Source: Bacteroidales bacterium (GTDB lineage: Bacteria; Bacteroidota; Bacteroidia; Bacteroidales; P3). Taken from it: a stretch of DNA of 12,991 bases. Position numbers and translations under genes: made by a program. The notes under the pieces were generated by a model, which had not been told where the DNA came from, searched no databases, and worked only from the letters and a program-made list of their open reading frames with translations. Positions 1 to 6,870 of the stretch are shown piece by piece. Numbering within the stretch: the stretch's first letter is position 1; each line of letters begins with the position of its first letter. Where the stretch lies: NCBI GenBank assembly GCA_031286005.1, contig JAITVC010000136.1:1-12991 (forward strand). Reading direction: 5' to 3'.

Positions 1-335
1 GTTTAGATCTTGTCAAATATGCTTCAGAATCGGTCATTTTGTCACTTTTGCCGATTTTAGACGATTTCGAACGGGCCTTGTCTGCCACTGAAGATGAAGC
101 CGCTAAATCCGGCATAGAATTAATCTATCAGAAACTCAAACGCAGTCTTGAAGATAAAGGCTTAAAAGCGATGGAAACGAAAGGCTTGGCTTTTGATGCA
201 GAGCTTCACGATGCTGTGGCCCAAGTTCCTACCGACAATGGGGCTGAAAAAGGCCAAATCATAGATGAAGCCCAACGAGGCTATTACCTGCACGACAAGG
301 TATTGCGCCACGCAAAAGTTATTGTTGCAAATTAA
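1..335 (+). CDS. grpE: GrpE, nucleotide exchange factor for DnaK (5' end cut off by window)
   Basis: This is the C-terminal part of GrpE, which releases ADP from the Hsp70 chaperone DnaK in the cytosol. The frame is open from position 3 to the TAA at 333-335, about 110 residues, and the true start lies before the window. What is visible matches the end of the long-helix dimerisation region ([12 protein letters not shown]) followed by the C-terminal beta domain, with the family pattern of FDAELHDAV, then a [14 protein letters not shown] segment, ending in VIVAN. The TTG at 39-41 is in frame but is not the start, because GrpE-like sequence continues upstream of it. The gene is 4 nt upstream of dnaJ in the same direction, the usual grpE-dnaJ arrangement, so co-transcription is likely. 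Family assignment is confident; the missing N-terminus cannot be assessed. Confidence 0.95.
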   Translation, partial: LDLVKYASESVILSLLPILDDFERALSATEDEAAKSGIELIYQKLKRSLEDKGLKAMETKGLAFDAELHDAVAQVPTDNGAEKGQIIDEAQRGYYLHDKVLRHAKVIVAN

Positions 336-339
336 AATT

Positions 340-1512
340 ATGGCAAAAAAAGATTATTACGACGTATTGGGCGTTTCCAAAACGGCCACACCCGAAGAGC
401 TAAAAAAAGCTTACCGCAAGTTGGCTTTGCAATACCACCCAGACCGCAACCCCGGCGATAAAGAGGCCGAAGAGAAATTCAAAGAGGCGGCAGAAGCCTA
501 TGATGTGCTTTCATCGCCTGACAAAAAAGCGAAATACGACCAATTCGGTCATGCCGGAATGGGCGCAGAAGGTGGCGGTTATGGCTATGGCGGCATGAAT
601 ATGGACGATATTTTCTCTCATTTCGGCCCTATTTTCGAGAATGCTTTTGGCGGACATTTCCGAAATTTCACAGGCGGTTTTGGAGGCGGTAGAGGCTACC
701 AACAACAGAGGCGGGTGAACCGAGGAACCGACTTGCGTGTTCGCGTAAAACTGACTTTAGAAGAAATTGCTAAGGGTGTTGAGAAGAAAATCAAAGTGCA
801 TAAAAAGATTGTTTGTGATGAGTGTGGTGGAATAGGAGCTGCTTCGAGAGATGCCTACAAAACTTGCGAAACCTGCCATGGTTCGGGGCATGTAACGCAT
901 GTTACCAACACCATTATCGGCCAAATGCAACAAACTGCCGTTTGCCCCACTTGTGGCGGAGAAGGTAAAATCATCACGCAAAAATGTAAGAAATGTAAAG
1001 GGCAGGGCGTTGTCGAAGGCGAGGAAATCATTGCCATTCGCATTCCCGCAGGAGTCGAAAACGGCATGCAACTCACGCTTAGCGGCAAAGGTAATGCCGC
1101 TGTGCATGGTGGCATAAACGGCGATTTAGTGGTATTGATAGAGGAGTTGGAGCATCCGCTTTTCGAGCGTGTTCAAAATAACTTGCACTATAATCAATTT
1201 GTGAACATTACAGAAGCCGCTTTGGGCGAGTCTGTCGAAGTCCCTACGCTGGACGGCAAGGTGCGTGTTAAAATCGATGCTGGTACGCAATCGGGCAAAC
1301 TCCTACGCTTGCGCGGAAAAGGCTTACCTACCGTTAATGGCTACGGCACAGGAGATTTAATTATTTGTATCAATATCTGGACCCCTAAAACAGTGTCTAA
1401 GGAAGAAAAAGAGTTGCTTGAAAAATTGCGCAACTCCTCGAACTTTAAGCCAAATTCAAAAGATAAGGACAATAAAGGGTTTTTCGACCGGATGAAAGAT
1501 TATTTCGGATAA
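340..1512 (+). CDS. dnaJ: DnaJ, Hsp40 co-chaperone (complete, 390 aa)
   Basis: DnaJ binds unfolded proteins and stimulates the ATPase of DnaK. All parts of a type I DnaJ are visible: a J domain at residues 4-70 with the HPD motif at 33-35, a Gly/Phe-rich linker at about 71-125, four CxxCxGxG zinc-binding motifs starting at C159, C176, C202 and C216, and the C-terminal substrate-binding domains ending near residue 390. Length is normal for the family. The frame stays open upstream to 265, but the start at 340 is preferred because it gives the standard [13 protein letters not shown]-terminus and avoids a 71-nt overlap with grpE. The gap to grpE is 4 nt and there is no Shine-Dalgarno sequence, as is normal in Bacteroidota. 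The stop codon is 4 bp from the stop of the convergent sugar phosphotransferase gene. Confidence 0.98.
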   Translation: MAKKDYYDVLGVSKTATPEELKKAYRKLALQYHPDRNPGDKEAEEKFKEAAEAYDVLSSPDKKAKYDQFGHAGMGAEGGGYGYGGMNMDDIFSHFGPIFENAFGGHFRNFTGGFGGGRGYQQQRRVNRGTDLRVRVKLTLEEIAKGVEKKIKVHKKIVCDECGGIGAASRDAYKTCETCHGSGHVTHVTNTIIGQMQQTAVCPTCGGEGKIITQKCKKCKGQGVVEGEEIIAIRIPAGVENGMQLTLSGKGNAAVHGGINGDLVVLIEELEHPLFERVQNNLHYNQFVNITEAALGESVEVPTLDGKVRVKIDAGTQSGKLLRLRGKGLPTVNGYGTGDLIICINIWTPKTVSKEEKELLEKLRNSSNFKPNSKDKDNKGFFDRMKDYFG

Positions 1513-1516
1513 TACC

Positions 1517-2923
1517 CTATTTGCCTTCTCCGCGCAATACGGTGGATATGGTGTACAACAGAATTTTCAAATCATTCGACATCGACATGTTATCAATGTA
1601 TTGCAAATCCAATTGCATACGCTCAATCATTTGTTCAACGGAAGATGCATAGCCATATTTAACTTCGCCCCAAGAGGTTAAGCCGGGTTTAACACGAAGC
1701 AGAAGTTTATATTGGGGCGAAACTTTTGTGATTTGATCAATGTAGTATCGACGTTCAGGACGTGGCCCAACCAAGCTCATATCGCCTCTAATCACATTCC
1801 ACAGTTGCGGTAATTCATCCACACGATATTTACGCATAAACCGTCCGAATGGTGTTACTCGTGTATCATCGGTGCTTGAAAGCATTGGCCTATCAGGGTT
1901 TTCTGCACCATCATACATCGATCGAAACTTATACATAAGAAATGGCTTTTCGTGCAATCCAACACGTTCTTGCGTGTAAAAAATCGTACCTTTCGAATCT
2001 CGCTTGATTTTCCAAATCACAAATAAAATCAATGGAAGCAGGAGGATTCCAAACAATGTACTAAAAAGAATATCAAAAGCACGTTTCAAAAAATTCTGCC
2101 ATGCCGGTAGCGGATCATCATTCAGCAGTAATAATGTAGTATGCAGAAATGATGTGGCTTTATTATGCAGAAACGGCTCCAAATTCGGCGAAATGTGAAT
2201 GGATACTTTGCACGATACTAAACTGGATAAAATGGAACTGATTAAGTTTGTCTCATTGTCGTTTAAGGCGATAATGACATCCTCTATTTGTTTGGTTTTA
2301 ACAACCTGCTCAAGATTACTTACATCGCCCAAACACGGCAATCCGTCAATGGTTTCTTGGGTTCCGCACGGTATGTAACCAAGAATATGATGCCCATCCG
2401 AGACAGTCTGATTTTGTAATTCGGCGTAACTCTTTTGGGCACAACGGCCATTTCCAATCAATACGGTATTGAATGAAATCTTACCTTTTCGGATGGATTT
2501 GCGGATCCATCGGGTGTGCAAGATTCGTCCGCAAACCGTGAAACCGTAATGAAAAACAAACAGCACGAATACGTAATTATAATACATATCGTAGTCTTTC
2601 ACTTGGTCGTCCAGAATGGCTACAAAAAATAAGACTACAACGCCACCAATTGAGTGGCTCAGCGTTTTGGCTAAATCTGAAAACGGTGTTTTGTTAAAGG
2701 TTTGACGATAGTAGCCATACATTGCATACAGCACTAACCAACCAAGCGGAATAATCACCAAGCCTTGATACAACCGAATATCGTGCCATACAACGTCAAA
2801 AGCATCACTAAAATCTCCAACTTCTTGCGATTTACGATGCGTGAAAAATAACATCCACGCCAAAGCAGCCGATACAAAATCGATTACCACATAAAATACA
2901 GCATGGAGTTTTTTCGAGTTCAT
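1517..2923 (-). CDS. Polyprenyl-phosphate sugar phosphotransferase (WcaJ/WbaP-type PGT, 468 aa)
   Basis: This enzyme family moves a sugar-1-phosphate from a nucleotide sugar onto undecaprenyl phosphate at the cytoplasmic face of the inner membrane, the first step of many exopolysaccharide and O-antigen pathways. The N-terminal part has about four membrane segments (roughly residues 8-28, 52-72, 90-107 and 115-135). A Rossmann-like middle region follows (about 150-265). The C-terminal catalytic domain starts with a membrane helix at about 283-305 and carries the KFRSM motif at 332-336, the catalytic Asp-Glu pair D369-E370 in VDELPQLWN, and GDMSLVGPRPE at 380-390. Length and order fit large polytopic PGTs of the exopolysaccharide type. 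The start ATG shares one base with the TAA of the upstream oxidoreductase gene (TAATG), which suggests translational coupling. The sugar transferred cannot be read from the sequence; glucose, galactose and GlcNAc derivatives are all possible. Confidence 0.93.
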   Translation of the reverse strand: MNSKKLHAVFYVVIDFVSAALAWMLFFTHRKSQEVGDFSDAFDVVWHDIRLYQGLVIIPLGWLVLYAMYGYYRQTFNKTPFSDLAKTLSHSIGGVVVLFFVAILDDQVKDYDMYYNYVFVLFVFHYGFTVCGRILHTRWIRKSIRKGKISFNTVLIGNGRCAQKSYAELQNQTVSDGHHILGYIPCGTQETIDGLPCLGDVSNLEQVVKTKQIEDVIIALNDNETNLISSILSSLVSCKVSIHISPNLEPFLHNKATSFLHTTLLLLNDDPLPAWQNFLKRAFDILFSTLFGILLLPLILFVIWKIKRDSKGTIFYTQERVGLHEKPFLMYKFRSMYDGAENPDRPMLSSTDDTRVTPFGRFMRKYRVDELPQLWNVIRGDMSLVGPRPERRYYIDQITKVSPQYKLLLRVKPGLTSWGEVKYGYASSVEQMIERMQLDLQYIDNMSMSNDLKILLYTISTVLRGEGK

Positions 2924-3906
2924 TAGCGTGAAGATTTTTGAATTTCGTTCATAATTTGGTAGGCGGTTTCAAGCGCATTATAGCCGTCTATAAAGGGAAT
3001 AGCCGGTATTGCATCGTTCACAATAGCATCGTAAAAACTGCTTAATTCGGTTTGGATGGCATTAATTGGCGCAACTTCGGGTTTTTCTATTTGAATGTGT
3101 TTTTTTTGCTCATTATCCAAGTCGATAATCATGGCAAATGGGTCGTTCAACGTTTTGGCATTCACATCGTTCATGCGTACGATTTCCGATTTCTTCTCTA
3201 AAAAATCTATCGAAATATAGGCATCCTTTTGGAAAAAGCGAGTTTTGCGCATATTTTTCATCGAAATACGGCTGGCTGTGATATTGGCCACGCAGCCATT
3301 ATTAAACTCTAAACGGGCATTGGCAATATCGGGCGTTTGGCTCACGATAGAAACACCGCTTGCGCTGATTTTCCTAACCGGCGAATTGACTACACTCAAA
3401 ATTAAATCAATATCGTGAATCATCAAATCTAAAGTTACAGGAACGTCCAATCCACGAGGATTAAACAACGCCAAACGATGGGCCTCGATAAACATCGGAT
3501 TCGTGATTTTGTCTTTGACCGTTAAAAATGCAGGATTAAAACGCTCTACGTGCCCAACCTGTGTTTTCACGCCGGCCTCATTAGCCAAAGCTAAAAGTTT
3601 TTTAGCCTCCTGTGGCGTTGTGGTAATGGGTTTTTCGATGAATACGTGTTTGCCTTTGCGCAAAGCCAGCGAAGCAACTTCAAAATGTGCAATAGTAGGC
3701 GTTACAATATCAACCACGTCAACGATTTGAATTAAGTTGTCCAAATTGGGGTAAAATTTAACACCCAATTCCGTTTCTACGTTTGCGGCATTTCTCGCAT
3801 CCGTATCGAAAAAACCAACGAGGTTATACTGTTCGGAAAGTGTTTGAAGACATTTGATATGGATTTTTCCAAGATGGCCTGCGCCGATAACTGCGATAGA
3901 TAGCAT
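2923..3906 (-). CDS. Gfo/Idh/MocA oxidoreductase, GnnA-like (putative UDP-GlcNAc 3-dehydrogenase, 327 aa)
   Basis: This is an NAD(P)-dependent sugar oxidoreductase. The N-terminal Rossmann fold shows GAGHLG at 8-13, the conserved EKP motif is at 91-93, and the C-terminal alpha/beta domain contains VGHVERFNPA (117-126), LMIHDIDL (161-168, with H164 as the likely catalytic residue) and DIANARLEFNNGCVANITAS (193-212). From memory, this set of motifs resembles GnnA, the enzyme that oxidises UDP-GlcNAc at C3 before transamination by GnnB to make 2,3-diamino sugars of lipid A. No GnnB-like aminotransferase is in the window, so that role is an inference; other 3-keto-sugar or inositol dehydrogenase functions remain possible. 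It is the first gene of a minus-strand pair with the sugar phosphotransferase and lies behind a TATCTTTG box. The gene has no visible damage and the start fits the family. Confidence 0.85.
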   Translation of the reverse strand: MLSIAVIGAGHLGKIHIKCLQTLSEQYNLVGFFDTDARNAANVETELGVKFYPNLDNLIQIVDVVDIVTPTIAHFEVASLALRKGKHVFIEKPITTTPQEAKKLLALANEAGVKTQVGHVERFNPAFLTVKDKITNPMFIEAHRLALFNPRGLDVPVTLDLMIHDIDLILSVVNSPVRKISASGVSIVSQTPDIANARLEFNNGCVANITASRISMKNMRKTRFFQKDAYISIDFLEKKSEIVRMNDVNAKTLNDPFAMIIDLDNEQKKHIQIEKPEVAPINAIQTELSSFYDAIVNDAIPAIPFIDGYNALETAYQIMNEIQKSSR

Positions 3907-3924
3907 AAGTTTCTTTTTTTACGG

Positions 3925-3932
3925 CAAAGATA
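3925..3932 (-). promoter_or_regulatory. Bacteroidota-type -7 box (TATCTTTG) for the oxidoreductase-PGT operon
   Basis: On the minus strand the bases read TATCTTTG, which fits the Bacteroidota -7 consensus TAnnTTTG. Only 18 nt separate the box from the ATG at 3906, so the leader would be roughly 14 nt. No TTG is found at the preferred 19-21 nt upstream; the nearest candidate is about 25 nt away, so the -33 element is weak or degenerate. Confidence 0.6.
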
Positions 3933-3938
3933 CAAAAT

Positions 3939-3966
3939 AATTACGAATTACGAATTACAAATTACG
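3939..3966. repeat. Four tandem heptamers (AATTACG) between divergent promoters
   Basis: Four head-to-tail 7-bp units are visible: AATTACG, AATTACG, AATTACA, AATTACG. They lie just upstream of the minus-strand -7 box, in the place where its -33 element would be expected. The role is unknown; slippage or regulator binding are possibilities. Confidence 0.85.
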
Positions 3967-3998
3967 ACATTTAAATAACAACGATTTGTGTAAAAATT

Positions 3999-4026
3999 AT
4001 AAGCCATAAATCATAACTCATAAATT
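3999..4026. repeat. Four degenerate tandem heptamers (ATAAnnn) upstream of pcm
   Basis: Four 7-bp units in a row read ATAAGCC, ATAAATC, ATAACTC, ATAAATT. The core ATAA recurs exactly every 7 bp. The block lies directly upstream of the plus-strand -7 box at 4032 and has the same unit length and copy number as the AATTACG block at 3939-3966, but a different sequence. Confidence 0.7.
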
Positions 4027-4031
4027 TTTCG

Positions 4032-4039
4032 TATCTTTG
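4032..4039 (+). promoter_or_regulatory. Bacteroidota-type -7 box (TATCTTTG) for pcm and downstream genes
   Basis: TATCTTTG fits the TAnnTTTG consensus and is identical to the box on the opposite strand at 3925-3932. Only 10 nt separate it from the pcm ATG at 4050, so the transcript would be nearly leaderless (a leader of roughly 5-8 nt). No TTG is present at the usual -33 spacing; that position is occupied by the ATAA heptamers. Confidence 0.65.
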
Positions 4040-4049
4040 TAAACTTATT

Positions 4050-4694
4050 ATGTTACATTTAGACACTTATAAAACCAAAGGACTTCGGAAAGTCTTAGCA
4101 GAAGAACTGAAAAATAAAGGAATAACGTCTATTCCGGTGCTTTCGGCTATCGAAAAAATCCCTCGCCATTTATTCATCGATTCGTCTTTTGTGGAATTTG
4201 CCTATCAAGATAAAGCATTTCCAATCGGCGAAGGGCAAACCATTTCGCAACCGTTCACGGTAGCCAAGCAGAGTGAACTTTTACACGTAAATCCGCAAGA
4301 AAAAATCTTGGAAATTGGTACAGGGTCTGGTTATCAAGCATGCGTGCTATTGGAATTAGGCGCCAAAGTCTTCACGATTGAACGGCAACGCAATTTATAT
4401 TTAAAAACAAAAGATTTATTCAAAACATTAAATTATCATCCCAAATGTTTCTATGGCGACGGCTATGCCGGATTGCCAAACTTCGCCCCATTTGATAAAA
4501 TTATTGTAACCTGTGGTGCCCCATTTGTGCCCGAACCCTTGAAACAACAGCTAAAAGTCGGCGGAATCATGGTCATCCCCGTCGGCGAAAACGCCCAACA
4601 AATGCATGTCTATACCAAACTATCCGATACCGAGTTTTCCTGTGATGAACACGGCGAATTTCGTTTCGTGCCCATGTTAGAATCTCGAAAATAA
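4050..4694 (+). CDS. pcm: Protein-L-isoaspartate O-methyltransferase (PCMT, 214 aa)
   Basis: PCMT uses S-adenosylmethionine to methylate abnormal L-isoaspartyl residues in aged proteins, starting their repair in the cytosol. The sequence has the family signature region FPIGEGQTISQPFTVA (about 57-72), in which the conserved Gly, Gln, Ser and Pro residues contact substrate, followed by the SAM-binding motif I EIGTGSGYQ at 88-96 and the post-I acidic residue in FTIERQ at about 108-113. Motif II is visible as FDKIIVTCGAP (148-158), and a late GGIMVIPVGE motif is at 171-180. Length is typical. The start is fixed by the family's N-terminus and by the nearby -7 box. It is divergent from the GnnA-like gene and is followed after 38 nt by plsY; it is probably the first gene of the long plus-strand run. 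Confidence 0.95.
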   Translation: MLHLDTYKTKGLRKVLAEELKNKGITSIPVLSAIEKIPRHLFIDSSFVEFAYQDKAFPIGEGQTISQPFTVAKQSELLHVNPQEKILEIGTGSGYQACVLLELGAKVFTIERQRNLYLKTKDLFKTLNYHPKCFYGDGYAGLPNFAPFDKIIVTCGAPFVPEPLKQQLKVGGIMVIPVGENAQQMHVYTKLSDTEFSCDEHGEFRFVPMLESRK

Positions 4695-4732
4695 TTTAAT
4701 TAATCCTTTACCCTTTTACCCTTTAATTAATC
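4695..4732. repeat. Direct repeat TTTAATTAATC flanking a CCCTTTTA-type motif, pcm-plsY spacer
   Basis: The 11-bp word TTTAATTAATC occurs at 4695-4705 and again at 4722-4732, ending just before the plsY ATG. Between the copies lie TTTACCC (4707-4713) and TTTTACCC (4714-4721). The spacer is therefore almost entirely repeat. No hairpin followed by a T tract is present, so it is not an obvious terminator. Confidence 0.8.
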
Positions 4733-4733
4733 T

Positions 4734-5366
4734 ATGATTCTACTTCCCCTGTTTCTTGCTTACCTCGTCGGTTCAATCCCCAACGCCGTTTGGATTGGAC
4801 GTGTATTCTTCAATGTAGATGTAAGGAAAGAAGGTAGCCGTAATGCCGGAGCAACTAACACATTCCGAGTATTGGGCTGGAAACCGGGTGTCTGTGTGTT
4901 GGTGCTGGATTTGCTGAAAGGCATCGTCCCATTAGCCTTGTTTAAGATTCTTCCCGATAGTTGGGTATTTGCAAACAGCGAAATAACAGATAGTTCCATT
5001 TGGCTTGAAATCGCAATAGCCATTACAACCGTAATCGGACACGTATTTCCGATTTACGTCGGATTTCGAGGCGGAAAAGGCGTTGCAACGTTGGTCGGAG
5101 TATTGATTATGCTTTATCCGCAGGTATTTCTGATAGTATTAGGTGTTTTTGTTATTGTATTTTTGATTTTTCGATATATTTCATTATCGTCGATGTGTGC
5201 CGCCATTTCATTGCCTTTACTACAATTTGCGTTTTTTCAAACGGACAAACTACTGCTGTTGATTTTCGCAATTTTCATTGCAATTTTCATCCCGCTCACC
5301 CATGTCAAAAATATTAAACGCTTACTCCAACATGAGGAACCGAATTTTAAATTCAAAACAAACTAA
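4734..5366 (+). CDS. plsY: Acyl-phosphate:glycerol-3-phosphate acyltransferase PlsY (210 aa)
   Basis: PlsY is an inner-membrane enzyme that transfers a fatty acyl group from acyl phosphate to glycerol-3-phosphate, making lysophosphatidic acid for phospholipid synthesis. The three family motifs are visible: GSRNAGATN at 34-42 (active-site Ser and Arg), the glycine-rich loop GHVFPIYVGFRGGKGVAT at 102-119 (phosphate binding), and near the C-terminus a HVKNIKRLLQHEEP segment that matches the third loop. The protein is hydrophobic throughout with five or so membrane spans and starts with a membrane segment carrying GSIPNAVWIGR. Length is normal. The next gene starts 1 nt after the stop (TAA-T-ATG), so plsY is probably co-transcribed with the glycosyltransferase genes that follow. 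Confidence 0.95.
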   Translation: MILLPLFLAYLVGSIPNAVWIGRVFFNVDVRKEGSRNAGATNTFRVLGWKPGVCVLVLDLLKGIVPLALFKILPDSWVFANSEITDSSIWLEIAIAITTVIGHVFPIYVGFRGGKGVATLVGVLIMLYPQVFLIVLGVFVIVFLIFRYISLSSMCAAISLPLLQFAFFQTDKLLLLIFAIFIAIFIPLTHVKNIKRLLQHEEPNFKFKTN

Positions 5367-5367
5367 T

Positions 5368-6870
5368 ATGCTTAACAATCTAAAATCAAAATTACAAGCC
5401 TTTGAACAAAACTATGGAAAATTTATTCCATACGTTCTTGCAGCAATTTTTTTCATCGTTAATCTCATTGTTTTCACGGAGAAAGATTTGGGACATGATG
5501 AGCCATGGTCGGTTTACTTGGGTATGCAATCAATGAACAACCTAATTTCAAAAACATTTCTCGGTAATCCGGGTATATTGTTTGAAATCTTGCTACATTT
5601 TTGGATTAAAATTGGCGGCATAGAACTGGAATGGATGCGAATATTACCTTTGATTTTTTCCACTGTTAGTTTAGTTTTCTTATATAAAATTGCTAAACAT
5701 TTCGGTAAAATACAGACTGCTTTGATTGCTGTTTTCTTATATGTATTTTCCACATTTATGCATTATTATGGCTTTGAATTGCGGGCTTACAGCCTTTACA
5801 CAATGTTCGCATTAATGTCGACTTGGTTTTTATTTCAATATTTGAACGAACAAAATTCCGGTCGGAAGACTACATCTCACTATTGGATTTGGGGATTTGC
5901 AAATCTCTGCTTGGTTTATACACACTGGTTTTCGTGGTTTTTTGTCGGATTTCAACTATTCTTAACATTTTGCTATTTTAAGCAACACCGTATAAAGATT
6001 ATTTTTCTATCCGGACTTTTATTGATTGGTTTTCTGCCGGCCGCTATCAAACTTTTCAATTGGTTTGTAACACTTACGTCTCAGGGTACTTTTTTGACAC
6101 CGCCCAGCAAGGATGCTCTTTATGGTGCTATCAGTCATTTCTTCAATGATACGCGGGGCTTTGCCATGATAGCTTTTTTAGTTTGCGTTGCTGCGTTTGG
6201 TTTAGCCATAAAACAAAAAGAGAGGAAATTCCAACTTCTCTGTCTAAATTTTGCGCTTCCTTTCGTTACGATGTTCCTGATTTCATTCAAATATCCAATG
6301 TGGGTAGATCGTTATTTTATTTATGTTTGCGTTGGGCTGTTTTTGATATTTTCCATAAGTCTGACTAAAATATACGGTGTTTTAAAAACAAGAGTTACTC
6401 GATTGATTTTCATTATTCTTTCGATTTGTTTTTTGGGTTATTATGCAGTTTCATTTTCAGCAGACCACAAGAAAATGTATTTTTTCAATTATTCCGATGC
6501 CGTCGAATATATCCGCAAGCATGAGAAAGAGCCATTTGTTTTGGCGAATACCGGTTGGGATACAGCATTGATGTATGCCTACCATCACCCGATATTTATA
6601 CAAGCTGCCTATGGTCATCCATTTGGGAAAAAATACGATAATTTTTATTTTATCCAACTTGTAGATAACTCTGGATTGCAAGCGATTCGGGAAGCGGATT
6701 GCGATCAGGTTATTGTGTTTAGCGACCGACTTTCCGACGAAAATATAAAAATACTTTTGGATTCTCTTGCCGTGAGTTATCCGTATCAAACAGAAGCCGT
6801 ATTTTTCGAGCCTTACAATCACGCTCAAATTTTTTCAAAAACCGGTCATGAAAGCAATACGGAAAAATAA
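5368..6870 (+). CDS. Polytopic GT-C type glycosyltransferase (GT39/ArnT-like, 500 aa)
   Basis: This is a membrane protein with a first transmembrane helix at about 20-37 followed by the loop EKDLGHDEPWSVYLG. The Asp-Glu pair at 44-45 corresponds to the acidic motif of GT-C glycosyltransferases, which use lipid-linked sugar donors on the periplasmic side. Roughly ten further hydrophobic segments follow up to about residue 365, then a soluble C-terminal part of about 100 residues or more. The frame is open back to 5278, but the ATG at 5368 is preferred because the extra 30 residues would overlap plsY by 89 nt and are not membrane-like. Its end overlaps the next gene by 23 nt. Acceptor and sugar are unknown; O-antigen, lipid or protein modification are all possible. 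Family call is by motif and topology only. Confidence 0.75.
   Translation: MLNNLKSKLQAFEQNYGKFIPYVLAAIFFIVNLIVFTEKDLGHDEPWSVYLGMQSMNNLISKTFLGNPGILFEILLHFWIKIGGIELEWMRILPLIFSTVSLVFLYKIAKHFGKIQTALIAVFLYVFSTFMHYYGFELRAYSLYTMFALMSTWFLFQYLNEQNSGRKTTSHYWIWGFANLCLVYTHWFSWFFVGFQLFLTFCYFKQHRIKIIFLSGLLLIGFLPAAIKLFNWFVTLTSQGTFLTPPSKDALYGAISHFFNDTRGFAMIAFLVCVAAFGLAIKQKERKFQLLCLNFALPFVTMFLISFKYPMWVDRYFIYVCVGLFLIFSISLTKIYGVLKTRVTRLIFIILSICFLGYYAVSFSADHKKMYFFNYSDAVEYIRKHEKEPFVLANTGWDTALMYAYHHPIFIQAAYGHPFGKKYDNFYFIQLVDNSGLQAIREADCDQVIVFSDRLSDENIKILLDSLAVSYPYQTEAVFFEPYNHAQIFSKTGHESNTEK

Noticed and set aside
265..339. Longer dnaJ start at 265
   Set aside because: It would overlap grpE in another frame and add 25 residues before the standard [12 protein letters not shown] start.
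511..1115. Open frames antisense to dnaJ
   Set aside because: They have no promoter, no known motif and overlap a fully conserved coding sequence; they are by-products of dnaJ codon use.
3984..3989. TTTG at about 3985 as -33 element for the pcm promoter
   Set aside because: It is more than 40 nt from the -7 box at 4032, about twice the normal spacing.
4760..5023. Antisense open frame within plsY
   Set aside because: It lies inside conserved PlsY motifs and shows no features of a real protein.
5278..5367. Longer start for the GT-C glycosyltransferase at 5278
   Set aside because: The additional 30 residues overlap plsY out of frame and lack membrane character; the ATG at 5368, 1 nt after the plsY stop, fits the packing of the run.
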